Origin: Effrenium voratum | Taxonomy: Eukaryota; Sar; Dinophyceae; Suessiales; Symbiodiniaceae | Direction of reading: 5' to 3' | Length of the DNA stretch: 64,000 nucleotides | NCBI GenBank assembly: GCA_963377175.1 | Contig: CAUJNA010003504.1 | Location: 422,796-486,795, forward strand | In this document: positions 39,906-50,384 of the stretch, one piece after another | Layout of the letters: every line of letters starts with the position of its first letter | Numbering within the stretch: position 1 is the stretch's first letter | Program-made: the position numbers and the translations under genes | The notes under the pieces: model-generated | What the model saw: only the letters and a program-made list of their open reading frames with translations | Told to the model about the DNA's origin: nothing | Databases searched by the model: none

Positions 39906-41104
39906 CCAAAGCCCGCCCTGCTGTAGGGGTCGACAGGTGACAAAGCCTCAGGCCTTTTGAAAGCTGCACCGTGCGCCGCAAGCCAATGAATCCCTTCCCA
40001 TTGAATCTTTCTGGGGCTCCCGGGCCGTCTTTGCTTTGCGCGTCCTGAGGCGACCGTCGACCGATCGACGCGACTCCCGCGACGGGCCTTAAATGGCGGC
40101 GACACCTCCCGAGCCCCGGGCTCGCGCTGGCAGCTCCGCCCCTGCGATCGTGCCTTCGCCGACTCAAGGCACGCGGAGTTCCGAACGAATTCGTTGCGTT
40201 GGCATCTCGGCTCCACTCCGCTCGCGCGCTTTTCGGCGTCCAAGCCTTCACTGTACAAGTGACTTGGCGCAAGCCTACAATTGACGCAGAAAGCCAACTC
40301 GATAGGAGGCCTGCACAGGGCCTTAAGGCACGAATAGACAGGTCTTTGGGGCGACGGTCTGAAGCTTTGATCTTGAAAAATCCGATGATCACATCGCACT
40401 CCCCCCTCGAGCTCCACGAAAGCTGAAAAAGCGAACGCTCAAGACTCGTAGAGGATGATGTACGCAGGAAGAGCTTGATGGTCCTTGAAGGGGCTGATTC
40501 TGAGTGAGAGATTTCCTGAATGTTAACCCGATGCATGTCACGGCCCTTGTTGCTGGCCTTCAAAGGAGATTGCAAGAGGCAATAGCTACGTACGTGTCAC
40601 TCCCTGCACAGCAGTAGATCACAAAGAATGCTCTGACTGCGAAGCAGCAAGCACAGATTGCACACATTCCATCGCATTCCGTCCTTGAAGGTCACAAAAA
40701 TGCTTGGATTCTGAAGTCGGTCACATGCAGTCCTTAGCATCCACGTGTCAAGATCTCACATGGCTGCTCTTGAAAGTTGATAGTGCAACAAGTCCGTTGT
40801 ACAGCCTTGATTTGGACTACGTCGTTCCACTTCATGTGCCTTAACTCCCTTGGCGGCCCCTCAATTTCCACCTTCCCGCCGTATCATGCCGATCAGCTTT
40901 TGATCCACAAGGCACCTCAACCAGCTTCATTCCCGGCCTGACGATTTCCGGCGTCAGGGCCCATGAGACGGCTCCCACTCCCAAGCCACTTCTCCCTATC
41001 AAAACCTGGGGTGACTTCCCCCTATGACACCAAGTAGACTTGTATACAGTATCACCCATGATCCCTACCAAAGACCACAAGCCTCTCGGACTCTGCCCAA
41101 AAGC

Positions 41105-41251
41105 TTGCGAGCCGAAACACTCGTAGCGCTCGCCTGTGGCGGAGTGGGGCTTCCGGGGAGGCGGGTACATGTTGTTGGTGCCCACCACCGGCTCGCCCAC
41201 CAGCACGGCCTCGAGTCTCGTCGGGGCGTGGGGGCGGCAAGCCGCGTGGAT
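41105..41251 (-). CDS. PARP exon with the LVGEPVVGTNN block
   Basis: 49 codons, acceptor GTGCAG before ATCCAC, donor TCGCAA followed by GCTTTT (GC). Contains TRLEAVLVGEPVVGTNNMYP and GERYECFGS, matching the MxLCRVxxGxP...PP...xYDSxxG strand region of PARP domains. Confidence 0.8.
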
Positions 41252-44200
41252 CTGCACAGATACGCGGATCTGTGCGAGGGTGAGTCGGTGAGTGGCGGGT
41301 GGGTGGGTGGGTGGGTGGGGCGGGCGGGCGGGCGGGGCGGGCGGGCGGGCGGCGGGGGGCGGGCGGCGGCGGTGGGTGGGTGGGTGGGTGGGCGGGTGTT
41401 CGGTCGGTCAGCCGGCGTTTTGAATCGGCTTGGCTTGGGGTGGGGTGGGGTTTGGATGTGGTGGGTGGCCAGGTGTGTATTTGATTTGAGTAAAATATTA
41501 CAGTCTTTGTGGCTTAAGGTGTTAAAAATACTGGTTTGAAGTCTAAACATCTTAATGGCTTAAATCTCAAGGGCTTTAACTCTTAGAATCTTCATGTTAC
41601 CTGCTCAAAATCTAAAAATTGGAATGGCTGAAAATATTAAAATCTTAGTGGCTTTACGTGCTAAAATCTGCATGGCTTAAAGTCTTAACATCTCAACGGC
41701 TTGGACGATTCAAATGGCACAATACTCAGGGACACTTCCAATGGCACAACTCCAAAGGGACGCATATAAGGCGGCAGGCCTTCTCATCAAGTGATTCACT
41801 CCGAACAAGGCAGCACCCCCCCCATGTCACAAGTAAACTTCGATGTGGCGTCCAAGTTGCGGCCAGCAACATCCCTCGAATCTTCCGGCCCTCCGACCTG
41901 CGAGCCAGGCACGAAAGGACTTGACAGCGCAAAGTTGCGTCACGCCGGCTTCCATTTCCAGAACAAAGTGGTTTCTCCCTGAGGTTTCTCCCTGTGCTTT
42001 GTTTTGTGGTTTCTCCCTGAAATTCTACATCCCCTGTAGCTTCCCCCCCAAATGTCCAAGAACGGCCAAAACACGGCACAGCCTCGGCAACTTCACCCCG
42101 CAGGCGTAGCGGTCGGAGTAGGCCGGGGAGGTGGCGAAGTAGCAGCCCCTGGTGGCGAATGGCTCGACAACATGTCGCTGGGGGTCAACAATAGCCAAAA
42201 TGGAACCCTGGCAAATGGAACCAAAGACTAAACCATGCGGTCCCCCTGGTGGTTTTATTTTGACGCATACCCATGTGTGTGTGTGTGTGTGTGTCTAGTT
42301 TTGAACGTACCTTTTTCTTTTGTCGTAAAGAAAGCCTCCATTCCAGGGGGACTATATGGCTTCTCGGAGTTCATAACTTGGAACCTTTGTGAAGTCAGCT
42401 GCCTGAGGTGCTCTGACCCAAAGCATTGTTCCTCCAAGTGAACATACCCCAAAAATTGGCGATACCAAATATTCCTAAGTAGGACCGTACCGGGTGAAAA
42501 ATGAGCTTGTGCCAGGTGCCAAGTAAGCTCTGCTTGTCACACCCAGCCTGCCATAGACACAGGTCTGGGCACAGGCGCGGTCGAAGCCGTCCCGGCCTGG
42601 GCACTGAGTACGCACCAGCCTTAAGGCCGTCTGTTTGAGCACTGTCATTCCGCGGTTTGTTTCAGCACGTCAGAGCCCCGATTGGCTTCACTAGCAAGCG
42701 CAAGTTCCATTTGGGTTTGTCTTTGTTTAGGGGACCCCAAAAACAGGGTTGTCCATTTGGCTTCTCTTGAAATAACAAAATAGGGATACCATCAAAGAAG
42801 GAAGACAGAACTGAAACACTGGGTGCCCCGGCAAATGTCCAGCAGGCCTTGCACGGACCGGGTTCCGTGCCACAGCAAACGGACGCCTGGCCAGTGTCAC
42901 AATCCACTGCGCATGCCGTGCCATGTCCAAATCACCCTGTCTCACGCATTAGAGCTCCATTCAACGGCTCAGGACTACCTGAAGGGCTCGACCTCCATCC
43001 AGCTCGACCTCCAGCTCGACCTCCATCTGGCTTCCCGCAAGTCGCCCCGCTCCCCGCGCCTAGCTGCTGCTCGCGGCTCTGGCCATCAGTGAACTCCTCG
43101 GGCGTGACGAGGCGTTGCTGCATCACCTGGGGTGGGCCGTTGGTCTCATTTTTGACGACCCCAGAAGCAGGACATGGGCCCTTGGGTTTTTGTTGTTTGT
43201 TTTTCCTGAGGCGCGGCAATGACTCTTTTTTTGGCGGGGGTCGATTCTTTGGGAGGGTCAAAGGGAAACCAAGAGTATTGTAAGTAGTACTAGATATGAC
43301 GTATGGATTAGTATATTCCATAAACTCCAACAGACAAGAAATTGGTGTTTGTGTGTTTGGAGGAAACCCTTTTGGGGGGGGATGTTTCCAAGAAGAAACC
43401 GCACCCATTTTGAGGGACCCAATTTTGACACACACACACACACACACACTCACCTACCTTCCCGAAACTTAGAGATTGGGGAGCTTCCCCAAATCACATG
43501 CACAACAATCAAAGGGCAAATGGTCTCCATTTCTGGGGCTGTCACCTAATCTTCATCTGTCCAGGTTTTCTTCGTGGGCCGCCTAATGCATCCGGCCAAT
43601 AGCACCCCTCACCTTTCGTGCCTCTCACAAGATGTACAGTTTGCCTACCTTCTTTCGTGCTTCATACTAGCTAACCTTGAATTCGGCGCCTCCCCACTTC
43701 GCCACGGGCATTTGCTTGTCCTGGAAATCTTTGGTCTAACCCCATGTGGGATCAGAGTGAATGGTCCCAAATCAGAGTGAAGGATCCCCAAAGGTCAATT
43801 TTGGCCACCCCAACCAGACCTCTACCCGGAGACCTCGCCGCATCCACCAGCCAAGACCTCGGAGACCTCGCCTTCTGCTGGGCGGCGAAGGCATCCATCA
43901 GGCTCCGATTCTGCACCCGGAAGCCCGCCAGCAGCCGGGCTTGCGACATGCCAGAACTCTGCCAGAGCTGCTGTAGCGCTCCCCACTCCTCATTTGACTG
44001 AAGGGACTGAAGGGAAGGGCGGTCGAGAAGGTGTCTGTTGTTCTCGCTTTCACCCACCAGACGCCTTGCTTTGAACTCTGCTGTTGTCTGGCCTCGCGCA
44101 ACAAGGCACCGCTTCAACTTTCTCGGAAAAAAAAACAACACTGGAGTGCTTCGCTTGTGGTTGTGTTGGCAGTCAGAACATCGAATTTCCAGCCCATGCA

Positions 44201-45937
44201 ACGACCGCTACAAGTGAGTGCATATGCTATAGTGGCGTCTCCGACTCACATAGATATCTGCCATATACATCAGGTTCACACAAGCATCACTTACATATGA
44301 TTAAGAACAAAAATATGAAGCTAGCAGGTGCCTTGCCCATATTGCAGGTTCAATACCAACGTTGCTAGGAGAGGAAGCAGCAAAGTGCGGCACCTGTTGT
44401 CATGAGAAAACCGCCAGAGGCGTCAGACTTCACGCCAAGCTGCTGCCTGCAGCCCATCGGTCTCCGTGCCCAGCCTCTCTGGGTTGGTGTCATGTGGGTG
44501 CGGGTCAATATGAAACCACCAGGAATCGGACCGCAGAATTTAGTCCATGTTTCCACCATTTCGGGTACCTAATGTTTGACCCGCAGCCATGTGAGTCAAC
44601 TTTCTTCTTCATCAAACTCCGGTATCAGAAGGTCCACAGAATCGTCTTGTCTGGCGGCCGCACCTAGTTATGGCTGGGATTGTCCCGTACTAACCTTCAT
44701 CTACCCGGGTGTTGATTGTGGCTCATATGCGCTTCTGGATACAAAAACACGATCCTGCGACACATGGGTGAAACCCTTTTTGGGACGGAACCCGCCTTCG
44801 GGCTTGGCTCGGGAAAGTTCAGAGGAGCCCGAACCCCCATTTCGGGGCTCCATATGGCCATAGGTCAAAACCCCGTACTTCCAGTATCCCAATCCCCACA
44901 AAATAGACCACCATGGGTGGTGCACCTACCCCAAAATGGTACCATTGGTTTTCAACCATAACCATATCCCTCGACAACAAAAAAATAACGGAGCCGAGGG
45001 GCAAGCGCTTCAGGGCGAAGTTGCAGCGCTCGCCCTTCGGGTGCACTGCGCAAAGCAAGTTGTCCTTGCATCGAGCGCGTGCAAAGTGGAGGGGGCGGCT
45101 TCTCGGTGCCACTTCAACCGCCCAAACGCAATCCAGCTCAAAATGTTGCGACGCCAATCAAGAGGGGCCACTCCATCTGCAAGTTTTACTGTCGTTCCAG
45201 AAGCTGAACTCAGGGATCCCCATGAAAGAATCCTTTATCATGGTGAGCCCCTTTTGGCCGAGCTCGCCATAAAACAGGCACCATGCGGATTCCCCCAGCT
45301 CCGTCCAAGCGTCACTTGGCCAACCCCGAAGCAGCGGCGGCCAGAAGTCGGACTGAAAGTGGGGCTCCAGCGAATAGCTGAGGCGAGAGTCGATGGACCA
45401 CTGCTACAATCGGAAAGGCTCAACAGCACGAAAGGCATAGGCGTAGGCAAAGTAAGTGAAGTGTAAGCAGCTAACCCAAAAGGGCCGATACACAAAAGCG
45501 GCCACCCCCTTTTTGAGTCCAAGCATTGTGTAGATGCCGGGGCTTCCCCTCCCCTTCTGTCAGGTTGAAAAACCGGTCTGGAGCGGGTGTGACATCCCAT
45601 CCAGCAAAGTGGGATTAGCGCCGGCCGGCGCGCCACAAAATAAGCAGGCAAATGGGTAGCCGCCCAGCCCAGGCACCCATCCCACCGGCTTCACTCGACC
45701 CCAGAAAACATCGGGGGCAGTCCCAAAACAAAACCAAGAGGGCACCCATCTCCTCGCCGTGGATGAATGGCTGGGAAGGAGTCCGGCATGCCCGAGATGC
45801 GTGGTAGCCAGCCTTGTCAAGGGGGACAAGCCGATCCTGGGCATCGGGTGATGGGCACGACCATCCTGAAAGCTTCCGACGCCTCCAGGCACAACCCTGC
45901 CCGAACCGCCGCCTCCAGCACGTCCCTCGAGCTCCAT
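41105..45937 (-). CDS. PARP-type ADP-ribosyltransferase gene, catalytic exons
   Basis: Six catalytic-domain exons in consistent frame: 43997-43872, 43126-43060, 42886-42833, 42596-42548, 42148-42097, 41251-41105. PARPs transfer ADP-ribose from NAD+ to proteins or nucleic acids. Landmarks in order: RVQNRSLMDAFAAQQK (first helix), VRLLWHGT (the nicotinamide-binding His of the H-Y-x triad), RDGFDRACAQTCVYGRGCYF, TSPAYSDRYA (the triad Tyr region), VLVGEPVVGTNN and GERYECFGSQ. The third triad position should follow 41105 and is not securely found. Five of the six introns counting the proposed one after 41105 use GC donors. A relict spliced leader at 46086-46101 and the first ATG after it at 45937 suggest the 5' end. 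Possible N-terminal exons lie at 45403-45190 and about 45150-45000. Substrate and the residue modified are unknown. Confidence 0.85.
41288..41402. repeat. GGTG/GGGC G-rich repeat
   Basis: Imperfect (GGTG)n and (GGGC)n, strongly G-rich on the plus strand, immediately upstream (on the minus strand) of the exon starting at 41251. Confidence 0.93.
41505..41715. repeat. Degenerate AAATCTTAATGGCTTAA repeat
   Basis: About ten imperfect 17-25 bp units built around ATCTTAATGGCTTAAA. Intronic within the PARP gene. Confidence 0.75.
42097..42148 (-). CDS. PARP exon with the catalytic Tyr region
   Basis: 52 bp. Acceptor GCCACCAG; reads (R)GCYFATSPAYSDRYACG; donor TGCGGG followed by GTGAAG. Confidence 0.88.
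42181..42274. repeat. Family I inverted-repeat element
   Basis: GGGGTCAACAATAGCCAAAA, TGGAACCCTGGCAAATGGAA, GCGGTCCCCCTGGTGG, ending ATTTTGACGCATACCC. It sits inside the intron between the two PARP exons at 42148 and 42548. Confidence 0.85.
42548..42596 (-). CDS. PARP micro-exon GFDRACAQTCVYG
   Basis: 49 bp. Acceptor TGCCCAG before GCCGGG; donor GGCAG followed by GCTGGG (GC). Confidence 0.88.
42715..42790. repeat. Family IV intron element
   Basis: GTTTGTCTTTGTTTAGGGGA, CCCCAAAAACAGGGTTGTCC, ATTTGGCTTCTCTTGAAATA. It lies in the PARP intron between 42596 and 42833. Confidence 0.65.
42833..42886 (-). CDS. PARP micro-exon LLWHGT
   Basis: 54 bp. Acceptor TGGCCAG before GCGTCC; reads VRLLWHGTRSVQGLLDI(C); donor CATTT followed by GCCGGG (GC). 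Confidence 0.9.
43060..43126 (-). CDS. PARP exon linking helix to LLWHGT
   Basis: 67 bp. Acceptor CACCCCAG; reads VMQQRLVTPEEFTDGQSREQ then QL; donor GCTAG followed by GCGCGG (GC). Confidence 0.8.
43872..43997 (-). CDS. PARP exon with RVQN helix
   Basis: 42 codons. Acceptor CCCTTCAG; reads SNEEWGALQQLWQSSGMSQA then RLLAGFRVQNRSLMDAFAAQ. The RVQNxxLxxxFxxxxK helix opens the catalytic fold in tankyrase- and PARP14-like enzymes. Donor GAAG followed by GCGAGG (GC). Confidence 0.88.
44491..44592. repeat. Family I inverted-repeat element
   Basis: CATGTGGGTGCGGGTCAATA, CCACCAGGAATCGGACCGCA, ending AATGTTTGACCCGCAGCCAT. Confidence 0.87.
44851..44967. repeat. Family II inverted-repeat element
   Basis: CATATGGCCATAGGTCAAAA ... 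CCACCATGGGTGGTGCACCT ... GGTACCATTGGTTTTCAACC then ATAACCATAT. Same large intron as the family I copy at 44.5 kb. Confidence 0.88.
45000..45150 (-). CDS. Possible N-terminal exon of the PARP gene
   Basis: The minus strand reads QHFELDCVWAVEVAPRSRPL, HFARARCKDNLLCAVHPKGE, RCNFALKRLP. Several Cys and His are present but no complete zinc-finger spacing. Ends approximate. Confidence 0.45.
45190..45403 (-). CDS. Probable N-terminal exon of the PARP gene
   Basis: Acceptor CGATTGTAG; the minus strand reads QWSIDSRLSYSLEPHFQSDF, WPPLLRGWPSDAWTELGESA, WCLFYGELGQKGLTMIKDSF and ends GIPEFSFWND; donor ACGACA followed by GTAAAA. Convincing coding block, family unknown. Confidence 0.6.
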
Positions 45938-46085
45938 CTCCGCAAGCTTGATCTCCTCCTCGGAGAGGCGCTGATCCTCCACAAGCTCAAACGAGGTTGC
46001 TGAGGTAGAGGATGCCGTTGCGAAGTGGAAGGGAGCGGGAGCGAAGGCGAAAGCTTATTTTAAGTTTTGGACCGGTTGGTCCGAG
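45872..46085 (-). CDS. Candidate first exon after the relict spliced leader
   Basis: About 150 bp after the leader remnant comes the first ATG (45937), opening MELEGRAGGGGSGRVVPGGV. Another frame (SRDVLEAAVRAGLCLEASEA) also looks coding but lacks an ATG. The 5' untranslated part is pyrimidine-rich. Confidence 0.4.
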
Positions 46086-46101
46086 CTTGAGCCAAAATGG
46101 C
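46086..46101 (-). other. Relict dinoflagellate spliced-leader sequence
   Basis: The minus strand reads GCCATTTTGGCTCAAG, identical to the last 16 bases of the 22-base dinoflagellate spliced leader (DCCGTAGCCATTTTGGCTCAAG); the five bases upstream do not continue the match (CACTT instead of CCGTA). Such genomic remnants are known in dinoflagellates as signs of cDNA that was reinserted into the genome. No donor GT follows, so it is not a leader RNA gene. Confidence 0.8.
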
Positions 46102-46167
46102 AAGTGCCACTTTGGTCAAGCATTTCTCACACAAGCCATGTTTCACATGTTCCAACATTAGCAAAGT

Positions 46168-46245
46168 AAATGAAGTAAGTGAAGTATCTTCGGTATGTGA
46201 AGTATGTTAAGTATGTCAAGTATTAGAAGTATGTGAAGTATGTCA
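46168..46245. repeat. GAAGTATGT short repeats
   Basis: Nine to ten imperfect copies of AAGTATGTGAAGT / AAGTATGTCAAGT just upstream of the relict leader. Confidence 0.85.
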
Positions 46246-46249
46246 CGCG

Positions 46250-46440
46250 GCCTCCTGCGGGTGGGGAATTCCTGAGATGGCGCCGCGTCAGCATCCAGCA
46301 TCCATGCCCAGTCAGCACCTGGGGGCTTGATGCGAGCGGAGAAAGAAGCAGAAAGAACAACAGGGCTCAAAGAATCTTGCATACGTAAATTCCATTCACC
46401 AGAAATTCCATATGGATTTATAGTGACTAGTGGGACACCC
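46250..46440 (-). CDS. Probable exon, unrecognised protein
   Basis: The minus strand reads INPYGISGEWNLRMQDSLSP, VVLSASFSARIKPPGADWAW, MLDADAAPSQEFPT. It lies upstream of the relict leader and would end the preceding gene. Confidence 0.45.
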
Positions 46441-46683
46441 GCTCTCCAAAGAAGGAAGCCCAAACAAAAAGCTAGGATTCTCTGAGAACCCATACTAGGG
46501 ATGGACAAAATCCTGCACCAACGTCCAGAAACCCTGGTTTCTGATACGATTCCTCTGTGAATACCACCAAAGAATGGTTCGAACAACAGGCTTTCAAAGT
46601 GGTGCGGTTTCCCCCCCCCCCCCCGCTTTTTTCCTATTTCGTAACCATTCACAGTACTACATCCATCCTTTAAAGGATTCAAA

Positions 46684-46790
46684 TGGGTATGGGTCAAAAT
46701 TGAACCACCAGCGGGCCGCAAATTTTAGTCCTTGGTTCCATTCACCAGGGTTCTATTTTGGGTACCGGTTTTTGACCCACAGCCAAATAT
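46684..46790. repeat. Family I inverted-repeat element
   Basis: TGGGTATGGGTCAAAATTGA, CCACCAGCGGGCCGCA, CCAGGGTTCTATTTTGGGTA, ending GGTTTTTGACCCACAGCC. Confidence 0.9.
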
Positions 46791-46999
46791 GTGGCAACGA
46801 CCATCATGGCCAACCCTACTGCTACCCGACACGAACCAGACGGTGTAAGGTAGGTTCGGGGTGGGTTGGAGCTTGGTTTAGGGTTGGGTTCATGGGCTCA
46901 GGGCGGCTGCGTTTAGGCTTTGGCAGGCTTTCTGCAGCTCAAGGGCGGCTTAGTGCTGGTTTACTGCGGTACTACGTGTTGATGGGCATCCTTGTACAG

Positions 47000-47125
47000 G
47001 AAAGGCGCCCTGCCCTGGCTCCTGCCCAGAGCAGTTCGCTTGAATTGGCCAACCGTTGCTCTGTGTCGGACGGGGAACTGCGGCGCCCCAACAGCAACCC
47101 CCTTGCCTTGGGGCCGTTGTTCTTC
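47000..47125 (-). CDS. Possible exon, unrecognised protein
   Basis: The minus strand reads LLLGRRSSPSDTEQRLANSS then ELLWAGARAGRLSC. Two minus frames are open. Confidence 0.35.
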
Positions 47126-47389
47126 CGTCTCAACCCCGAACGAACAAAGAAATCCAAAGCCCATCAAACCCCGGAATGGCCGGAGAAACTTGGAATCGCT
47201 AAAGAAGGTCAGATGGCTATCGGGAATCCCAGTGTCAGTGCCCAGGGATTCCAATGTTTTGGGGTAATGAACCACCTGGTTTAAGTCTACCCTGGGGCAG
47301 TCAAAAGTGGAACCCGGCCTTTTGGTAGGTTTCGTTTCTTCAGATAGAAACCTTAAGCCGCCGCAAAGCCAAAGCCACAACTAAACCAA

Positions 47390-47600
47390 CCTTAAGCCAA
47401 ACCTAGACCCACCCTACATCTGCCCTTAACACATCCTAAGCCAACCCTCGGCAAACCTTTGAGCAATCTCAAAACAAACCCTAAGAAAACCCCAAGCCTC
47501 CCCAAGCCTAAACCCACCTTGAGCCATCACTAAATCCACCGTAAACCAGCCTTGGCAAGCCCTAGCCAAACCCCGCAACAGCCCTAAGCCAACAATAAAA
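47390..47600. repeat. Degenerate CCTAAGCCAA repeats
   Basis: About 15 imperfect units built on CCTAAGCCAACC with no fixed period; the complementary pattern (GGTTGGGTT) appears at 46.85-46.96 kb and 47.6 kb. Non-coding. Confidence 0.65.
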
Positions 47601-48239
47601 CTCGTTAGGCCGAGAGTGGGTTAAGAGTTGGGTTAAGGTTGGTTTGTAGGATTGGCTGGGGTGGGGTTGATACTTGGCAAGGTGGGCTTTGGTTGTAAGC
47701 CAACAATCCGGCAAAGCTGCCAAGAGCCGTTAAGAGCCGCCAAAAGCGGCAATGTCCACGAAAAACAACGAAAACCCGAAGTCGAAAAGCCACCAAAGCA
47801 AAAACATTGCCCTCCTCTAACATCCCCAGCCATGGTGCCAGTCCAATTGCCCCAGTGCTTGGCCGCCTCGTCAGGATCTTACACCCATCGGTCTGAACAA
47901 GTATGATGTCCTCATGTCAAGCACTGGCGTCATTCTACAGAACTGTGCCTTGAACCGGGCCAACCAGAATCTGACAGCCCCCAAGTGGGTGCTAGCTCCA
48001 TTTGTGTTGGCTAAGGCAAATTCGGGTCGCCCAGGTTCCCCGTTCCCCAATTTGACGCGCCCACTTGGAGGCTTCGAGCGCCTTCCACGGAAGCCCGGCT
48101 CTCCATAAAATCCACTTGAAGAAGCTTCTGGGCACATGACCAAAGTCCCAAAACCGTCAAACCCCCCCCAAAAAAAAATGCCTTTCACACCCCAAAAAAC
48201 CGGGCAATTGCCCATCTTGGGCCTTCCTTCCCCCAAAAC

Positions 48240-48470
48240 CCAACGGCTCATTCCGCGGCTTCCGCCGGCTTCTCCCCCGCTCCGGCGCGCCTGCAGCTGC
48301 TGCTGCTGCTCCGACCGCAGCTTCTCCGCGGCGGAGGCCCAGCGCCGCACCGCGCGCTTGGCGCCGGTGGCGACGTTCACCTGGCGGTCGGCGGCTTCGG
48401 GGCGGGCGGCTTCCGGGGCGGCGGCTTCCGGGGGCGGCTTCGCGCTGGGGGGGTTGCTCGAAGTCACACT
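48240..48470 (-). CDS. Probable exon, Ala/Glu-rich coil
   Basis: The minus strand reads PPSAKPPPEAAAPEAARPEA, ADRQVNVATGAKRAVRRWAS, AAEKLRSEQQQQLQARRSGG. Low-complexity linker followed by a likely coiled coil. Confidence 0.5.
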
Positions 48471-48529
48471 ATTCCCCACTACGTCAAGATGTGCACAGAA
48501 CAATTAGGCCCATTCAGTCCACGCTCTTC

Positions 48530-48765
48530 TCTTCGTTGAATTCCTGCATACACATCGTTCTCGGACAGGCATCGACCGCCGGCTCCCATGTCAAGCCCAC
48601 CTGCTCAGCGTGGCACGGCCCCGCGGCAGCATCCTGACATCGCGTTGGGTCGAATCCTGCCTTCGTCCTCTCTATCAGCCAAACTCCTCTCTCTGCAGAA
48701 TTGCAGCATACCAAGTCTGCGTCTGCCTCAAATTGCGCATGCGACCGTCGTGCCCCTTTCAGGGC
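48530..48765 (-). CDS. Probable exon, Cys-containing unrecognised protein
   Basis: The minus strand reads KGARRSHAQFEADADLVCCN, SAERGVWLIERTKAGFDPTR, CQDAAAGPCHAEQVGLTWEP. Good composition. Confidence 0.5.
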
Positions 48766-49002
48766 CTGCAAGCGGCGGCCCACAATGCCCAAGTCAACCC
48801 GGTACTGATTTCCACCTGGGCCATGCGTTCACATCACGGCCCCCTTTGCTCTCCACAGTTCAGTCGTTACGTTTTCCTAAGAGGACTCGGCATCTTGGGC
48901 GTTGCGGCGATTTGTCCTCTGAATCCACCAAAACCTACCCAAAGAAACAGACTGTTGCTCAGAGCCCAAGGCAACCTCTATAGCCGACAAAGCAATCATC
49001 AC

Positions 49003-49105
49003 AGGGGTATGGGTCAAAACTAAACGACCAGGAGACCGCAGGTTTTAGTCCTTGCTACCATTGACCAGGGTTCCATTTTTGATACCTCTTTGTGACCCAC
49101 GCCCA
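49003..49105. repeat. Family I inverted-repeat element
   Basis: AGGGGTATGGGTCAAAACTA ... GACCAGGAGACCGCAGG ... GGTTCCATTTTTGATACCTC then TTTGTGACCCACGCCC. The exon upstream (49.11-49.24 kb) ends within about 10 bp of its terminal repeat; a GT donor (ATTC before GTGGGCG) lies at the boundary. Confidence 0.9.
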
Positions 49106-49109
49106 CGAA

Positions 49110-49240
49110 TGCTTCTGTGTTGCACCAGAGCGAAATGTGAAGCGACATTGCTGCCAGAGCCACCCCGCCGGAATTGCACCGATGACCATCCCAGACAGAA
49201 AGCCTGCGGGCACATCATGGCCCCCAAATACATGCTCCCT
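49110..49240 (-). CDS. Probable exon, unrecognised protein
   Basis: The minus strand reads HREHVFGGHDVPAGFLSGMV, IGAIPAGWLWQQCRFTFRSG, ATQKHS. It ends where the family I element begins. Confidence 0.5.
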
Positions 49241-49289
49241 GTGTGCGATACCCCTTGAAAGCCTCACCCAAAAGGAACACGCCCCGACC

Positions 49290-49480
49290 TGCTCCAAAAT
49301 GGATGAGAAGGGCCACTGGAAGTCAACCCAGTTGCTCGCAGCGTCTCCAATGTTGCCTTGGTTGCAGCCAAATCGATTTTACCGTGCATTCTTGCTTTAG
49401 TTTTGTCATTTCGCAAGATCCTAGGTTCTTTTGGGACCTGTTCAGCGTTGATATGAGTCGATATGTGCCGGCTCGAAAGA
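49290..49480 (-). CDS. Probable exon, unrecognised protein
   Basis: The minus strand reads LSSRHISTHINAEQVPKEPR, ILRNDKTKARMHGKIDLAAT, KATLETLRATGLTSSGPS. Basic, soluble, repeat-free. Confidence 0.5.
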
Positions 49481-50261
49481 AACTGAGGATTGCCAAAGAG
49501 GGTCACCATTCCTCCTCCCATTCATCCATTCATCCTGCAGGCCCTGTTGCTTGCTTCGACCCTGCGCTGCAAAGCCAGTCTTCTGGGGTCAATCTATGAA
49601 AAAGGGCACCGCGACACATTGGCCCTGCGGCTCACCCCGAATCACCTCTCTGCTCAAGTCACAACAAATAGCACACACAAGGAAACATGACCTCGCCACC
49701 ATAAGACTGCAGTTCTGAACTAAAGGCCGACCAACGGGCAGAAACGGGCCACTGTTCAGCCAGCGAAAAAAGAGCGCGACTTCACTTCACTTGCTGCCAA
49801 GGCACACTGCCAGTACCCTTTTTGCCACGCAGTGGCTGGCAGCATGGGAAGATGTGTCATGAGAAGCCTTCGCGTCTGACAGTTCGGAGTAGCTTAAGGG
49901 TGCTGAAAATGCTGATGCAGCTGGTTGCTCTCAGGTTGCATGTCTTTCCGTCTCTTTCTTTCTTATTTGTTCCGCATAATTCCTGCCTCTTGGCGCTGCG
50001 TTGTGGCCGCGGCGATTTGTTTGCCCGGGTCTTTTTCAAGCCTGCCTTGAGGGGTCTTTCACCCGCTGAGGCAACCGCTGGCACCTGGACCCATGAGCGC
50101 GATCCGTGGCAGCCCCGCTCGGGAACCCCACGGGACAGGTGCTGAGGTGCTAGAGGCGCTGCTCAGCACCCCCGCCTCGCGAACCGGGATGCCTCCGCCT
50201 GGTCAGCGGCCAGCGCCCATTTGGGTCTTGCCAAAAAAAGGCGACTTTCAATATGGAGGCA

Positions 50262-50362
50262 TGCGTTTTCCTTTTTTTTAAACATTGGAGGCATTTTTTG
50301 CGTTTTCCTTGTTTTTTTTTTTACATTGGAGGCATTTTTTGCGTTTTCTTTTTTTTTAAACA
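50262..50362. repeat. Three units of T-tract plus ACATTGGAGGCATTTTTTGCG
   Basis: Three imperfect units of about 40-45 bp, each a T-tract, then AACATTGGAGGCATTTTTTG, CGTTTTC. Confidence 0.9.
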
Positions 50363-50384
50363 TGAATCAGCCATCTGAAAGACG

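Noticed and set aside
46086..46101. A functional spliced-leader RNA gene
   Set aside because: The 5' six bases of the leader do not match and no GT donor follows the CAAG; only a relict fits.
47390..47600. Telomere-like CCCTAA-containing sequence
   Set aside because: Units are irregular CCTAAGCCAACC variants without a fixed period; not a telomere tract.
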